Assembly: GCA_937906285.1 (NCBI GenBank)
Contig: CALCWL010000476.1
Coordinates: 1-5,578, forward strand
Reading direction: 5' to 3'
DNA from: an uncultured Rhodanobacter sp.
GTDB taxonomy: Bacteria > Pseudomonadota > Gammaproteobacteria > Xanthomonadales > Rhodanobacteraceae
DNA: 5,578 nucleotides
Each line of letters opens with the position of its first letter. The first letter of the stretch is position 1. This document shows positions 1-5,578 of the stretch, piece after piece. The notes beneath the pieces were generated by a model. The model had not been told where the DNA came from and did not search any database. It worked only from the letters and a program-made list of their open reading frames with translations. The translations under genes were made by a program, and so were the position numbers.

Positions 1-418
1 CGCCCAGGCCCCACATCGGCGAGCGGCGCGCCTCGGCGCGCCGCTTCAGTCCCTCCAGGCGCAGCTCGAACTGCGCCACGCTGTCGGTGCGCCCGCCGAT
101 CAGACGGTCGTCGGCCTGGCTCACACTCTGTTCGTCGTCGAGCTGGCCTTCGTGCAGCTCGCGGCCCTCGCCCCGGTAGATCAGCAGCTCGTCCTTGATC
201 TCGACGCGTTCGACCAGAAACGCGATGCCCTTGCCGGCGACGCGCTGGCCGGCGCGGAACTCGGCGCGCAGCAGCGGCGCCGAGTCGATCGCGTACGGGC
301 GCAGCACGCCGGCCTTGGCAAACAGCACCTGCACGCCGCGTCCTTCGACGCGCAACACGGTGCCGAGGCCCAGCTCGGGTTCGGCGGAGGAGATCCAGCG
401 TTGACCAGGTACGAACAT
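1..418 (-). CDS. rapA: RNA polymerase-associated protein RapA (HepA), N-terminal part, cut by the window edge
   Basis: RapA is a Swi2/Snf2-family ATPase that binds RNA polymerase and promotes its recycling after transcription. I translated the minus strand from the ATG at 416-418 and the frame stays open for 139 codons to the window edge. The protein begins MFVPGQRWISSAEPELGLGT, which closely resembles the start of E. coli RapA (GQRWISDTESELGLGTV in memory). This part corresponds to the two Tudor-like N-terminal domains. A later stretch, DDRLIGGRTDSVAQFELR (about residues 102-119), fits the conserved 'QDRLFAGQIDRMDRFALR' region of the family. The ATPase domain (Walker A, DEAH-like box) would lie outside the window, so activity cannot be judged. 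No strong Shine-Dalgarno precedes the ATG; the start is chosen because the family homology begins there. It lies 70 bp downstream of piuC on the same strand, with no evident functional link to iron uptake. Confidence 0.87.
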   Translation of the reverse strand, partial: MFVPGQRWISSAEPELGLGTVLRVEGRGVQVLFAKAGVLRPYAIDSAPLLRAEFRAGQRVAGKGIAFLVERVEIKDELLIYRGEGRELHEGQLDDEQSVSQADDRLIGGRTDSVAQFELRLEGLKRRAEARRSPMWGLG

Positions 419-440
419 CGTGCAGCCATCGGCGTCGAGG

Positions 441-476
441 GTCGACGATTATCCGCCGTGCGCGGCGCCGAGGGAA
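441..476 (-). promoter_or_regulatory. Possible sigma70-like promoter for rapA
   Basis: On the minus strand a GATAAT hexamer (plus 448-453, five of six matches to TATAAT) stands 17 nt after a weak TTCCCT (plus 471-476, three of six matches to TTGACA). Transcription would begin near 441, giving a leader of about 22 nt before the rapA ATG. A 6-bp inverted repeat (CGTCGA, GGG, TCGACG; 433-447) sits at the expected start site. The -35 is poor, and GATAAT stands out partly because the surroundings are so GC-rich, so this is only a candidate. rapA could instead be transcribed by read-through from the receptor-hydroxylase operon. Confidence 0.3.
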
Positions 477-488
477 CCGCTGCCGCGG

Positions 489-1169
489 TCAGGTGGCGGA
501 CCACTGGCGCAGCAGGTTGTGATAGACGCCGGTCAGTTGCAGCACGGCGGCGTGGTCGGCGCCGGTGCGGGTCAGCGCCTGGATCGAGGCGTCCAGCTCG
601 AACAGCAGCCGGCGCTGGCCGTCGTCGCGCACCAGGCTTTGCACCCAGAAGAATGACGCCATCCGGGCGCCACGGGTGACCGGTGCCACACGATGCAGGC
701 TGCTGGACGGATAGACGATGAGGTCGCCGGCGGGCAATTTCACCTCGTGCTCGCCGTAGGTGTCGCTGACGATCAGCTCGCCGCCGTCGTACTCGTCGGG
801 CTCGCCGAGGAACAGCGTGCACGAGACGTCGCTGCGCAACTGTCCGCCGCCGTCAGGCAGGGCCATCACCGCGCCGTCGACGTGGAAGCCGTACTGGCCG
901 CCATCGGCATAGCGGTTGAAGCGTGGCGGCAGGATGCGCAGCGGCAGCGTGGCCGCGTGGAACAGCGGCTGCGCGGCCAGCGCCGTCAGCACGGTTTCGC
1001 CCAGTTGCCGGCGCAGCGGCGAGGCGTCAGGCAGTTGCTGGTTGCGTTTGACCCGCGCGCCCTGCGTGCCCACCGTTTCGCGGCCGTCGACCCACGGCGC
1101 CGCGTCGAGCGACTCGCGCATTTGCCTGATTTGTTCTGCGCTCAGTACGCCTGGAATGTGCAGCAGCAT
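489..1169 (-). CDS. piuC: PKHD-type Fe(II)/2-oxoglutarate-dependent hydroxylase, PiuC/YbiX family
   Basis: This is a complete 226-residue protein, the usual length for PiuC/YbiX. The family belongs to the Fe(II)- and 2-oxoglutarate-dependent dioxygenases related to prolyl 4-hydroxylases and is expected to be cytoplasmic; no signal peptide is visible. The double-stranded beta-helix core carries the iron triad: His96 and Asp98 in YGFHVDG, and His159 in SSSLHRVAP. Arg169 in TRGARM is in the position of the 2-oxoglutarate-binding arginine. These residue numbers agree with those I remember for the family, which supports the ATG at 1167-1169 even though the Shine-Dalgarno is weak (GGGTGA very close to the ATG). 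It lies 28 bp behind the Fiu-like receptor stop and is probably co-transcribed and iron-regulated with it. The pairing matches piuA-piuC in Pseudomonas and fiu-ybiX in E. coli. Its physiological substrate is not known to me; modification of an imported catechol or a siderophore is a hypothesis. Confidence 0.93.
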   Translation of the reverse strand: MLLHIPGVLSAEQIRQMRESLDAAPWVDGRETVGTQGARVKRNQQLPDASPLRRQLGETVLTALAAQPLFHAATLPLRILPPRFNRYADGGQYGFHVDGAVMALPDGGGQLRSDVSCTLFLGEPDEYDGGELIVSDTYGEHEVKLPAGDLIVYPSSSLHRVAPVTRGARMASFFWVQSLVRDDGQRRLLFELDASIQALTRTGADHAAVLQLTGVYHNLLRQWSAT

Positions 1170-1197
1170 GGGTCACCCGCGGGAAGTGGTCGGCAGG

Positions 1198-3534
1198 TCA
1201 GAAGCGCAACTGCACGGTGAGCATGGCCGAGCGTGGCATGGCCGGCGTGTAGCGGTAGCCGCTCTTGTTGATCGCCGCGACGTAGTGTTCGTCGAAGACA
1301 TTGTTGACATTGAGCTGCAGGTCGACGTGCGCGTTCACCTCGATGCTGGCCATCGCGTCGAACACCCAGTAACCACGGGTGAAGGCCGGCGTGCCGACCG
1401 CACCGTCGCTGCCGCGCTTCATCCCGCCGGTGTGGCGCGCGCCGCCGCCGAGGGTGAGGTTGAACGGCAGCCGATATGTGGACCACATGGTGAACGCGCT
1501 GGTCGGCGTGTACGGCAGGTCGGCGGAGCCGTCGCTGGTCACGGCCTTGCCGCGGATGACTTTCGCGTCCATGCGGGTATAGCCGGCGCTCACCGCCCAG
1601 CGCTCGGTGATCCTGCCGACTGCGCCGATCTCCACGCCTTGCACGCGCTTCCTGCCGATCTGGTAGTACAGGCCGTCGGTCGGATCCTGCACCAGGTCGT
1701 TGCTGACCGTGGTGCGGTACAGCGCGCCGGTCAGCAGCAGCTTGTCGCCCAGCACGCTCCACTTGCTGCCCAGCTCGACGGTGCGCGCGCGTTGGGGGTC
1801 GAGGTCGGGGTTGTCGGCACTGTTCGAGGCGTTGCTGAGGGTGAGTGTGTTGCCGCCCGGCGGTTCCTGCGACATGGCGAAGTTGGCGTAGATGCTGCCG
1901 GCGGCGACCGGCTTGAACAGCACGCCGAGCTTGTAGTTGGGCAGGTTGCCGGAGAGGCGCGCGTCCACGCTGGGCAGCACCGTGCCCACCGGTTGATTGC
2001 CGCAGGCCGGGCCGCGCCGGCCGCCGCAGACGTCGGTGCTGACGAAGCGGGTGCGGTAATGATCCAGCCGTGCGCCGGCGTTGAGTTGCCAGCGCTCGCC
2101 GAACTTGAGCGTGTCGAACAGATAGGCCGCGACGGTATCGGTCTGGCCATGGCCGTGAGCGCCGTTGCGGGCGTAGGCCAGGCCGCCCTGGTCCGGATCG
2201 GGCCGGTACAGGTTTGCCGCGGGCCAGGTGCTGCCCGCGAGCGGAGCGATACCTTCGGTCGAGGCCTGCTCGCGGCTCAGCTCGACGCCGGCGCTGAGGT
2301 CGTGGCCGACCGCACCAGTGTCGAAGCTCGCGGTGAGATTGGTCTGATTGGTGAGGATGCGGTTGGTCTGGTGTTTGAAGGTCGGGTTGCTGCGCGCCAC
2401 CGTCCAGGTCGAGGGGTCATCCGGGTCCGGCGTCGACAGGTGCGCCGCGGTGGCCGTGAACGAGGTGAGCAGGTAATCCTGGCGCGTGCGACCCCAGCGC
2501 AAGGTGTCGTGCACGGCGAGGCGGTCGGAGAAATCGTGTTCGACGATCGCGGTGAACATGTCGACCTGCACGTCGTCGTGGTCCTGCCGGGTGCCGTAGA
2601 AGTTGTGCGGGTCGACCGCAGCGGCGTCGGACAGGAACGGCCGCGTCGGATCGGGACTGGCGTAGCCGGGCAGGCCGATGGTGGAGACGCCGCCATCGGG
2701 CACGTTGTCGTGCTTCACGTGCAGGTAGTCGAGATAGACCCGGGTGGCGCTGCCCAGGCCGAAGCCCAGCGACGGCGCCACGCCCCAGCGGTCGTTCTGC
2801 ACCCGGTCGCGTCCCGGCACCCCGCTGTCCTGGCCCATCACGTTGAGGCGGAAGGCAGCGTCTTCGCCGATCGCCTGGTTCCAGTCCGCGGTGGCGCGTC
2901 GCTGGCTGGCGCTGCCGTAAGCCAGCGAGCCGGAGATGGCGTTGTCCAGCTGCGGACGCTTGCTGACCATGTTGATCGCGCCGGTCGGCGCGGTGCGGCC
3001 GTACTCGGTGCCGTCCGGACCCTTGGTGACTTCGATCTGCTCGATGTTGAACACGTCGCGCGAGATCGAGCCCAGGTCACGCACGCCGTCGACGAAGATG
3101 CTGCCGGAGCTGTCGAAGCCGCGCATGTACATCGTGTCGCCGGTGCTGGTGGCGCCGTTTTCGCCGGCATAGAAGGTGCCCACGCCGGAGCTGTTGCGCA
3201 GCGCCTCGGAAAGCGTGGTGGCGCCTTGCTGCTGGATCAGGTCGCGGCTGATGACGCTGATGGTCTGGGTGGTGTCCAGCAGCGGCTGGGTGAACTTGTG
3301 CGACGAGAGCTCGTCGACGCGGTAGTCGACGCCGGCGCTGCCGTGCACCTGCACGCGCGGCAGGTTGCGCGCCTGCGCGATCAGCGGGGCATCGGCGGCA
3401 GCCGCGTCGGCGGGCGTGGCGGCATGCGCGGGTGCAAGAGTCAGGCTGCCGAGCAGGGCGGTGGTCAGCAGTCCGGGCGTCATCGCGGGGAAGGCGCGGC
3501 GAACGGGATGTTTCCTGCTCTTGATCGGGCTCAT
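1198..3534 (-). CDS. fiu: TonB-dependent catecholate siderophore receptor, Fiu/PiuA type
   Basis: This is a complete 778-residue outer-membrane receptor predicted to import ferric catecholate complexes with TonB-ExbBD energy. The chosen ATG (3532-3534) has AGGAG 5 nt upstream and opens a signal peptide: basic MSPIKSRKHPVRR, a hydrophobic core, then APAHA with likely cleavage after Ala38. NLPRVQVHG (57-65) is a plausible TonB box. The plug domain spans about 80-195, with FTQPLLDTTQTISVIS, EALRN..GVGTFYAGENG, MYMRGFD, KGPDGTEYGRTAPTGAINM and SKRPQ, all very like E. coli Fiu. The 22-strand barrel fills about 200-778 and ends with a C-terminal Phe (TVQLRF), the usual beta-barrel assembly signal. 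Length is close to Fiu (about 760 residues). The frame is open a further 59 codons upstream to 3711, but that extension has no signal sequence and crosses the promoter, so I rejected it. A Fur-like box lies about 120 bp upstream and piuC follows directly. Ligand choice within catecholates cannot be read from sequence; PiuA- and Fiu-type names are near-interchangeable here. Confidence 0.93.
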   Translation of the reverse strand: MSPIKSRKHPVRRAFPAMTPGLLTTALLGSLTLAPAHAATPADAAAADAPLIAQARNLPRVQVHGSAGVDYRVDELSSHKFTQPLLDTTQTISVISRDLIQQQGATTLSEALRNSSGVGTFYAGENGATSTGDTMYMRGFDSSGSIFVDGVRDLGSISRDVFNIEQIEVTKGPDGTEYGRTAPTGAINMVSKRPQLDNAISGSLAYGSASQRRATADWNQAIGEDAAFRLNVMGQDSGVPGRDRVQNDRWGVAPSLGFGLGSATRVYLDYLHVKHDNVPDGGVSTIGLPGYASPDPTRPFLSDAAAVDPHNFYGTRQDHDDVQVDMFTAIVEHDFSDRLAVHDTLRWGRTRQDYLLTSFTATAAHLSTPDPDDPSTWTVARSNPTFKHQTNRILTNQTNLTASFDTGAVGHDLSAGVELSREQASTEGIAPLAGSTWPAANLYRPDPDQGGLAYARNGAHGHGQTDTVAAYLFDTLKFGERWQLNAGARLDHYRTRFVSTDVCGGRRGPACGNQPVGTVLPSVDARLSGNLPNYKLGVLFKPVAAGSIYANFAMSQEPPGGNTLTLSNASNSADNPDLDPQRARTVELGSKWSVLGDKLLLTGALYRTTVSNDLVQDPTDGLYYQIGRKRVQGVEIGAVGRITERWAVSAGYTRMDAKVIRGKAVTSDGSADLPYTPTSAFTMWSTYRLPFNLTLGGGARHTGGMKRGSDGAVGTPAFTRGYWVFDAMASIEVNAHVDLQLNVNNVFDEHYVAAINKSGYRYTPAMPRSAMLTVQLRF

Positions 3535-3539
3535 GCGGG

Positions 3540-3544
3540 CTCCT
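3540..3544 (-). promoter_or_regulatory. Ribosome binding site of the Fiu-like receptor
   Basis: The minus strand reads AGGAG followed by the 5-nt spacer cccgc and then ATG at 3534. This is the only strong Shine-Dalgarno in the region. It settles the start of the receptor at 3534 and rules against the longer frame beginning at 3711. Confidence 0.8.
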
Positions 3545-3593
3545 GTGCGTCGTGTGAAATCCGGCCGGTCCCCGCCTCGCAAGCGACAGCCAT

Positions 3594-3620
3594 CGCCGTC
3601 GATCGAATGGAGTGACGGCG
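3594..3620 (-). other. Inverted repeat in the receptor mRNA leader
   Basis: CGCCGTC (3594-3600) and GACGGCG (3614-3620) form a perfect 7-bp inverted repeat around a 13-nt loop. It would lie within the first 40 nt of the receptor transcript if the proposed start near 3632 is right. It is distant from the ribosome binding site, has no U-tract and resembles no riboswitch I know. It may stabilise the 5' end or simply be chance in GC-rich DNA. Confidence 0.3.
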
Positions 3621-3638
3621 TTGGCCGCGAAGGCGCAC

Positions 3639-3667
3639 ACGATATTGCCAATGAGAATGATTTGCAA
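3639..3667 (-). promoter_or_regulatory. Candidate sigma70-like promoter of the receptor-piuC operon
   Basis: On the minus strand TTGCAA (3662-3667) and TATCGT (3639-3644) are separated by 17 nt, each matching four of six consensus bases. Transcription would start near 3632, giving a leader of about 98 nt before the receptor ATG. The spacer lies inside the Fur-like palindrome, the geometry expected for classical Fur repression by blocking RNA polymerase. Other hexamer choices in this AT-rich patch are possible, so the exact start is uncertain. Confidence 0.5.
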
Positions 3668-3671
3668 TAAC
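3644..3671. promoter_or_regulatory. Candidate Fur box (iron-responsive operator)
   Basis: The plus strand at 3652-3666 reads TGAGAATGATTTGCA, which in the 7-1-7 register (TGATAAT, N, ATTATCA) matches 11 of 14 half-site positions around G3659. The 19-mer at 3653-3671 matches 13 of 19 positions of GATAATGATAATCATTATC. The site is also embedded in a wider palindrome: ATTGCCAA (3644-3651) and TTTGCAAT (3661-3668) are inverted repeats with seven of eight matches. It is a markedly AT-rich island in GC-rich surroundings and lies directly upstream of an iron-uptake receptor, overlapping its likely promoter. Fur with Fe(II) would repress the operon when iron is plentiful. Assignment is from motif and context only. 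Confidence 0.72.
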
Positions 3672-3718
3672 TACACGAAGCAACCATACCCCGCACGCGG
3701 GCGGCGGACACCGCATGG

Positions 3719-3752
3719 CAGGAGGCCCCGCAGCAACCTGCGGGGCCTCCTG
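3719..3752 (-). terminator. Strong GC-rich hairpin, probable terminator of the M13 peptidase gene
   Basis: CAGGAGGCCCCGCAG (3719-3733) and CTGCGGGGCCTCCTG (3738-3752) are perfect 15-bp inverted repeats around a 4-nt CAAC loop. The hairpin begins 62 nt after the peptidase stop codon and about 50 nt before the -35 of the receptor promoter, the natural place for a terminator. No T-tract follows on either strand, so it is not a textbook intrinsic terminator. It may act with Rho, pause polymerase, or protect the mRNA 3' end. It would shield the iron-regulated promoter from read-through. Confidence 0.7.
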
Positions 3753-3814
3753 TTCCAGCTTGCCGGTGTCTCAGTCGCGACGGCGAGGCATTGCGCCTGC
3801 CATCGCAGCGGCGG

Positions 3815-5578
3815 TTACCAGATCTTCACCTGCTTGTCGGCCGGGCGGACCATCGCATCGCCCGCCTTGCACTGGAACGCCTGCGCGAACGCCGGCATGT
3901 TGGATGGCGCACCGATCGCGCGGAACTTCATCGGCGAGTGCGGATCGGCGTTGAGGTAGACCATCTGCGCCTTGTCGCGGATGCTGCCACGCCACACGCG
4001 CGCCCAGTTGAGGAAGAAGCGCTGATCCTCGGTGTAGCCGTCGATCTTCTGTGTGGCTTCGGCCGGATGATTCTTCAGCGCGGTTTGCAGCGCGTCGTAG
4101 GCGATGTTGAGGCCACCCAGGTCGGCGATGTTCTCGCCCAGGGTCAGCTTGCCGTTGACGTGCAGGTCCGGATGGTCGGGCAGGGGCGCGTAGTTGTCGA
4201 ACTGGTCGACCAGCTTCTGCGCGCGCTCGTCGAACTGCTTCTTGTCGGCGTCCGTCCACCAGTTGTCCAGGTTGCCGCTGCCGTCGAACTGGCTGCCCTG
4301 GTCGTCGAAGCCGTGGCTGGCCTCGTGACCGATCACCGCGCCGATGCCGCCGTAGTTGATCGCGTCGTCGCCCTTGGCATAGAAGAACGGCGGTTGCAGG
4401 ATCGCGGCGGGGAAGTTGATCGTGTTGTCGGTGGGGTTGTAGTACGCGTTGACCGTCTGCGGCGTCATGAACCATTCCTGGCGATCGGTCGGCTGGCCGA
4501 TCTTGGCGATGTCGTAGTCGTGGTCGAACTGCTGCGCTGCCTCCATGTTGGCGAAGTAGTTGTCCGCCGTGATCTTCAGGCCGTCCCAGCTGCGCCACTT
4601 GTCGGGATAGCCGATCTTGGGCAGGAAGGTTTCCCACTTGGCGATCGCCTTGGCCTTGGTTTCGTCGCTCATCCAGTCGAGGTTCTGGATGCGCGCCTTC
4701 AGCGCGTTGCGGATGTTGGTGACCAGTTCCTCGGCGCGCGCCTTGGCTTCGGGCGGGAAATACTTGGCCACGTACAACTGGCCCAGCGCCTGCCCCATGG
4801 CGTCGTTGACCGCGCTCAGCGAGCGCTTCCACTGCGGCTTCTGCTCGGGCTGGCCGCGCAGGGTCTTGTCGTAGAAATCGAAACGGGCATCGACGAACGG
4901 CTCGGACAACACGTCGGCCGCGCCGGAGATCGTGTGGGCGGTCAAATAGGCCTTCCACTCGGCCAGCGGTGCGCTGGCCAGCAGCTTGTCCATCTCGGCG
5001 AAGAACTTCGGCTGCGACAGCGAGAAGCCCTTGTCGATGGTCACGCCCTGCGCCTTGAAGAAGTCGTTCCAGTCGAAGTGCGGGGTGACCTTGTTCGCCT
5101 CGGCCACGGTGACGAAGTGGTACTGGTTCTCCGGCTTGCGCATTTCGACCCGCGGGATGGAGTGCCTGGCCAGCTCGGTCTCGAACTTCATGGCCAGGTC
5201 AGCCTGGTTGGCCGCTTCCTTGGCCGGCGTGCCGGTGAGCTCGAACAGCTTGGCCAGGTATTTCACGTACGCGGCGCGCACGTCCTTGTACTTGGCGTCG
5301 GTGTAGTAGTCCGGCGTGGGCAGGCCCAGGCCGCCCTGCACCGCGTAGGCGATCTGCATCTTCGCGTTCTTGTAATCCGCGCGCGCGCCGAAGCGGAACA
5401 CTGCGCTGTCGCCCTTGGCGAAGGACTGGTTGAGCCAGGCGGGAATATCCTTGTTCGACTTCAGCGCGTCGATCCTGGCGAGATAGGGCTTGAGCGGCTC
5501 GAAGCCGGCCTTGTTGCGCGCGTCCATGTTCATGCTGGAGCGGTACAGCCAGCCGATCTTCTGCTCGATCGAACCGGG
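3815..5578 (-). CDS. M13 family zinc metallopeptidase (neprilysin/PepO type), N-terminus beyond the window
   Basis: M13 peptidases are zinc endopeptidases that cleave oligopeptides; bacterial members are often secreted, periplasmic or membrane-anchored. The visible 587 residues end at the TAA at 3815-3817, and the frame runs unbroken to the window edge, beginning PGSIEQKIGWLYRSSMNMDA. The ATG at 5533 is therefore internal. The N-terminal M13 domain is followed by the catalytic domain with, in order: NAYYNPTDNTINFPAAILQP; the zinc motif HEASH (codons at 4313-4327); ENIAD (4121-4135), which supplies the third ligand Glu 64 residues after the first His, close to the neprilysin spacing; and PHSPMKFRAIG, which holds the conserved transition-state His and the Arg. 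All catalytic elements look intact. The protein ends in VKIW, resembling the terminal Trp of neprilysin, though the usual Cys before it is absent. Typical family length is about 670-700 residues, so roughly 100, including any signal peptide, are missing. It is followed by a strong hairpin and is probably a unit separate from the iron genes. Confidence 0.94.
   Translation of the reverse strand, partial: PGSIEQKIGWLYRSSMNMDARNKAGFEPLKPYLARIDALKSNKDIPAWLNQSFAKGDSAVFRFGARADYKNAKMQIAYAVQGGLGLPTPDYYTDAKYKDVRAAYVKYLAKLFELTGTPAKEAANQADLAMKFETELARHSIPRVEMRKPENQYHFVTVAEANKVTPHFDWNDFFKAQGVTIDKGFSLSQPKFFAEMDKLLASAPLAEWKAYLTAHTISGAADVLSEPFVDARFDFYDKTLRGQPEQKPQWKRSLSAVNDAMGQALGQLYVAKYFPPEAKARAEELVTNIRNALKARIQNLDWMSDETKAKAIAKWETFLPKIGYPDKWRSWDGLKITADNYFANMEAAQQFDHDYDIAKIGQPTDRQEWFMTPQTVNAYYNPTDNTINFPAAILQPPFFYAKGDDAINYGGIGAVIGHEASHGFDDQGSQFDGSGNLDNWWTDADKKQFDERAQKLVDQFDNYAPLPDHPDLHVNGKLTLGENIADLGGLNIAYDALQTALKNHPAEATQKIDGYTEDQRFFLNWARVWRGSIRDKAQMVYLNADPHSPMKFRAIGAPSNMPAFAQAFQCKAGDAMVRPADKQVKIW

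Noticed and set aside
181..822. Minus-strand 213-codon frame and plus-strand frames across the rapA-piuC region
   Set aside because: They span the ends of two well-supported genes in the wrong frame and have Arg/Ala/Pro-rich composition without motifs. They are GC-driven shadows.
3561..3568. CCGGCCGG palindrome in the receptor leader
   Set aside because: It is a short self-complementary GC string of a kind expected by chance at this base composition, and nothing nearby gives it a role.
916..3615. An 899-codon plus-strand open frame antisense to the receptor and part of piuC
   Set aside because: It is a mirror of the coding frames in GC-rich DNA. The product is rich in Ala, Arg, Val and His in a low-complexity pattern, shows no recognisable domain, and the minus-strand reading has full family motifs throughout. 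It also has no convincing ribosome binding site.
3535..3711. N-terminal extension of the receptor to an upstream ATG at 3711
   Set aside because: The extension would cross the candidate Fur box and promoter and lacks a signal peptide at its start. The ATG at 3534 has AGGAG at 5 nt and opens a proper signal sequence.
3771..4958. A 395-codon minus-strand frame overlapping the peptidase
   Set aside because: It is a frame-shifted shadow of the peptidase: Arg- and Gln-rich with no domain, while the true frame contains HEASH and ENIAD.
3815..5533. Treating the ATG at 5533 as the true start of the M13 peptidase
   Set aside because: The frame continues upstream to the window edge with family-like sequence (EQKIGWLYRSSMN), and the expected N-terminal region and signal peptide are absent from a start at 5533.

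Overview
This 5,578-base window is GC-rich and every recognisable gene lies on the minus strand, so transcription runs from high to low coordinates. The gene types (a RapA ATPase, an M13 metallopeptidase, and a Fur-type iron box in front of a Fiu-like receptor plus PiuC pair) indicate a gammaproteobacterium. The GC-rich coding and the form of the RapA N-terminus make a Xanthomonadales/Lysobacterales member my best guess, but this is inferred from memory of the families and was not tested by a search.

Layout in transcription order. (1) 5578 to 3815: an M13 (neprilysin/PepO-type) zinc metallopeptidase whose N-terminus lies beyond the window. A perfect 15-bp hairpin (3719-3752) follows 62 nt after its stop. 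(2) 3535 to 3718: a regulatory region with a candidate Fur box and an overlapping sigma70-like promoter near 3639-3668, a roughly 100-nt leader and a good ribosome binding site. (3) 3534 to 1198: a complete TonB-dependent catecholate siderophore receptor of the Fiu/PiuA type (778 aa). (4) 1169 to 489: a complete PKHD-type Fe(II)/2-oxoglutarate hydroxylase of the PiuC/YbiX family (226 aa), 28 bp behind the receptor and probably in the same operon. (5) 418 to 1: the first 139 codons of RapA, the RNA-polymerase-associated Swi2/Snf2-type ATPase, in the same direction after a 70-bp gap that may hold its own weak promoter.

The central unit is an iron-starvation module. The receptor would import ferric catecholate compounds across the outer membrane using TonB energy. 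The hydroxylase pairs with this receptor type in many proteobacteria, and its natural substrate is, to my knowledge, not settled. The peptidase and RapA appear to be unrelated flanking genes. I found no RNA gene, CRISPR array, insertion sequence or clear sign of recent transfer. The window looks like ordinary chromosomal core or near-core sequence; I do not see a previously undescribed system in it.
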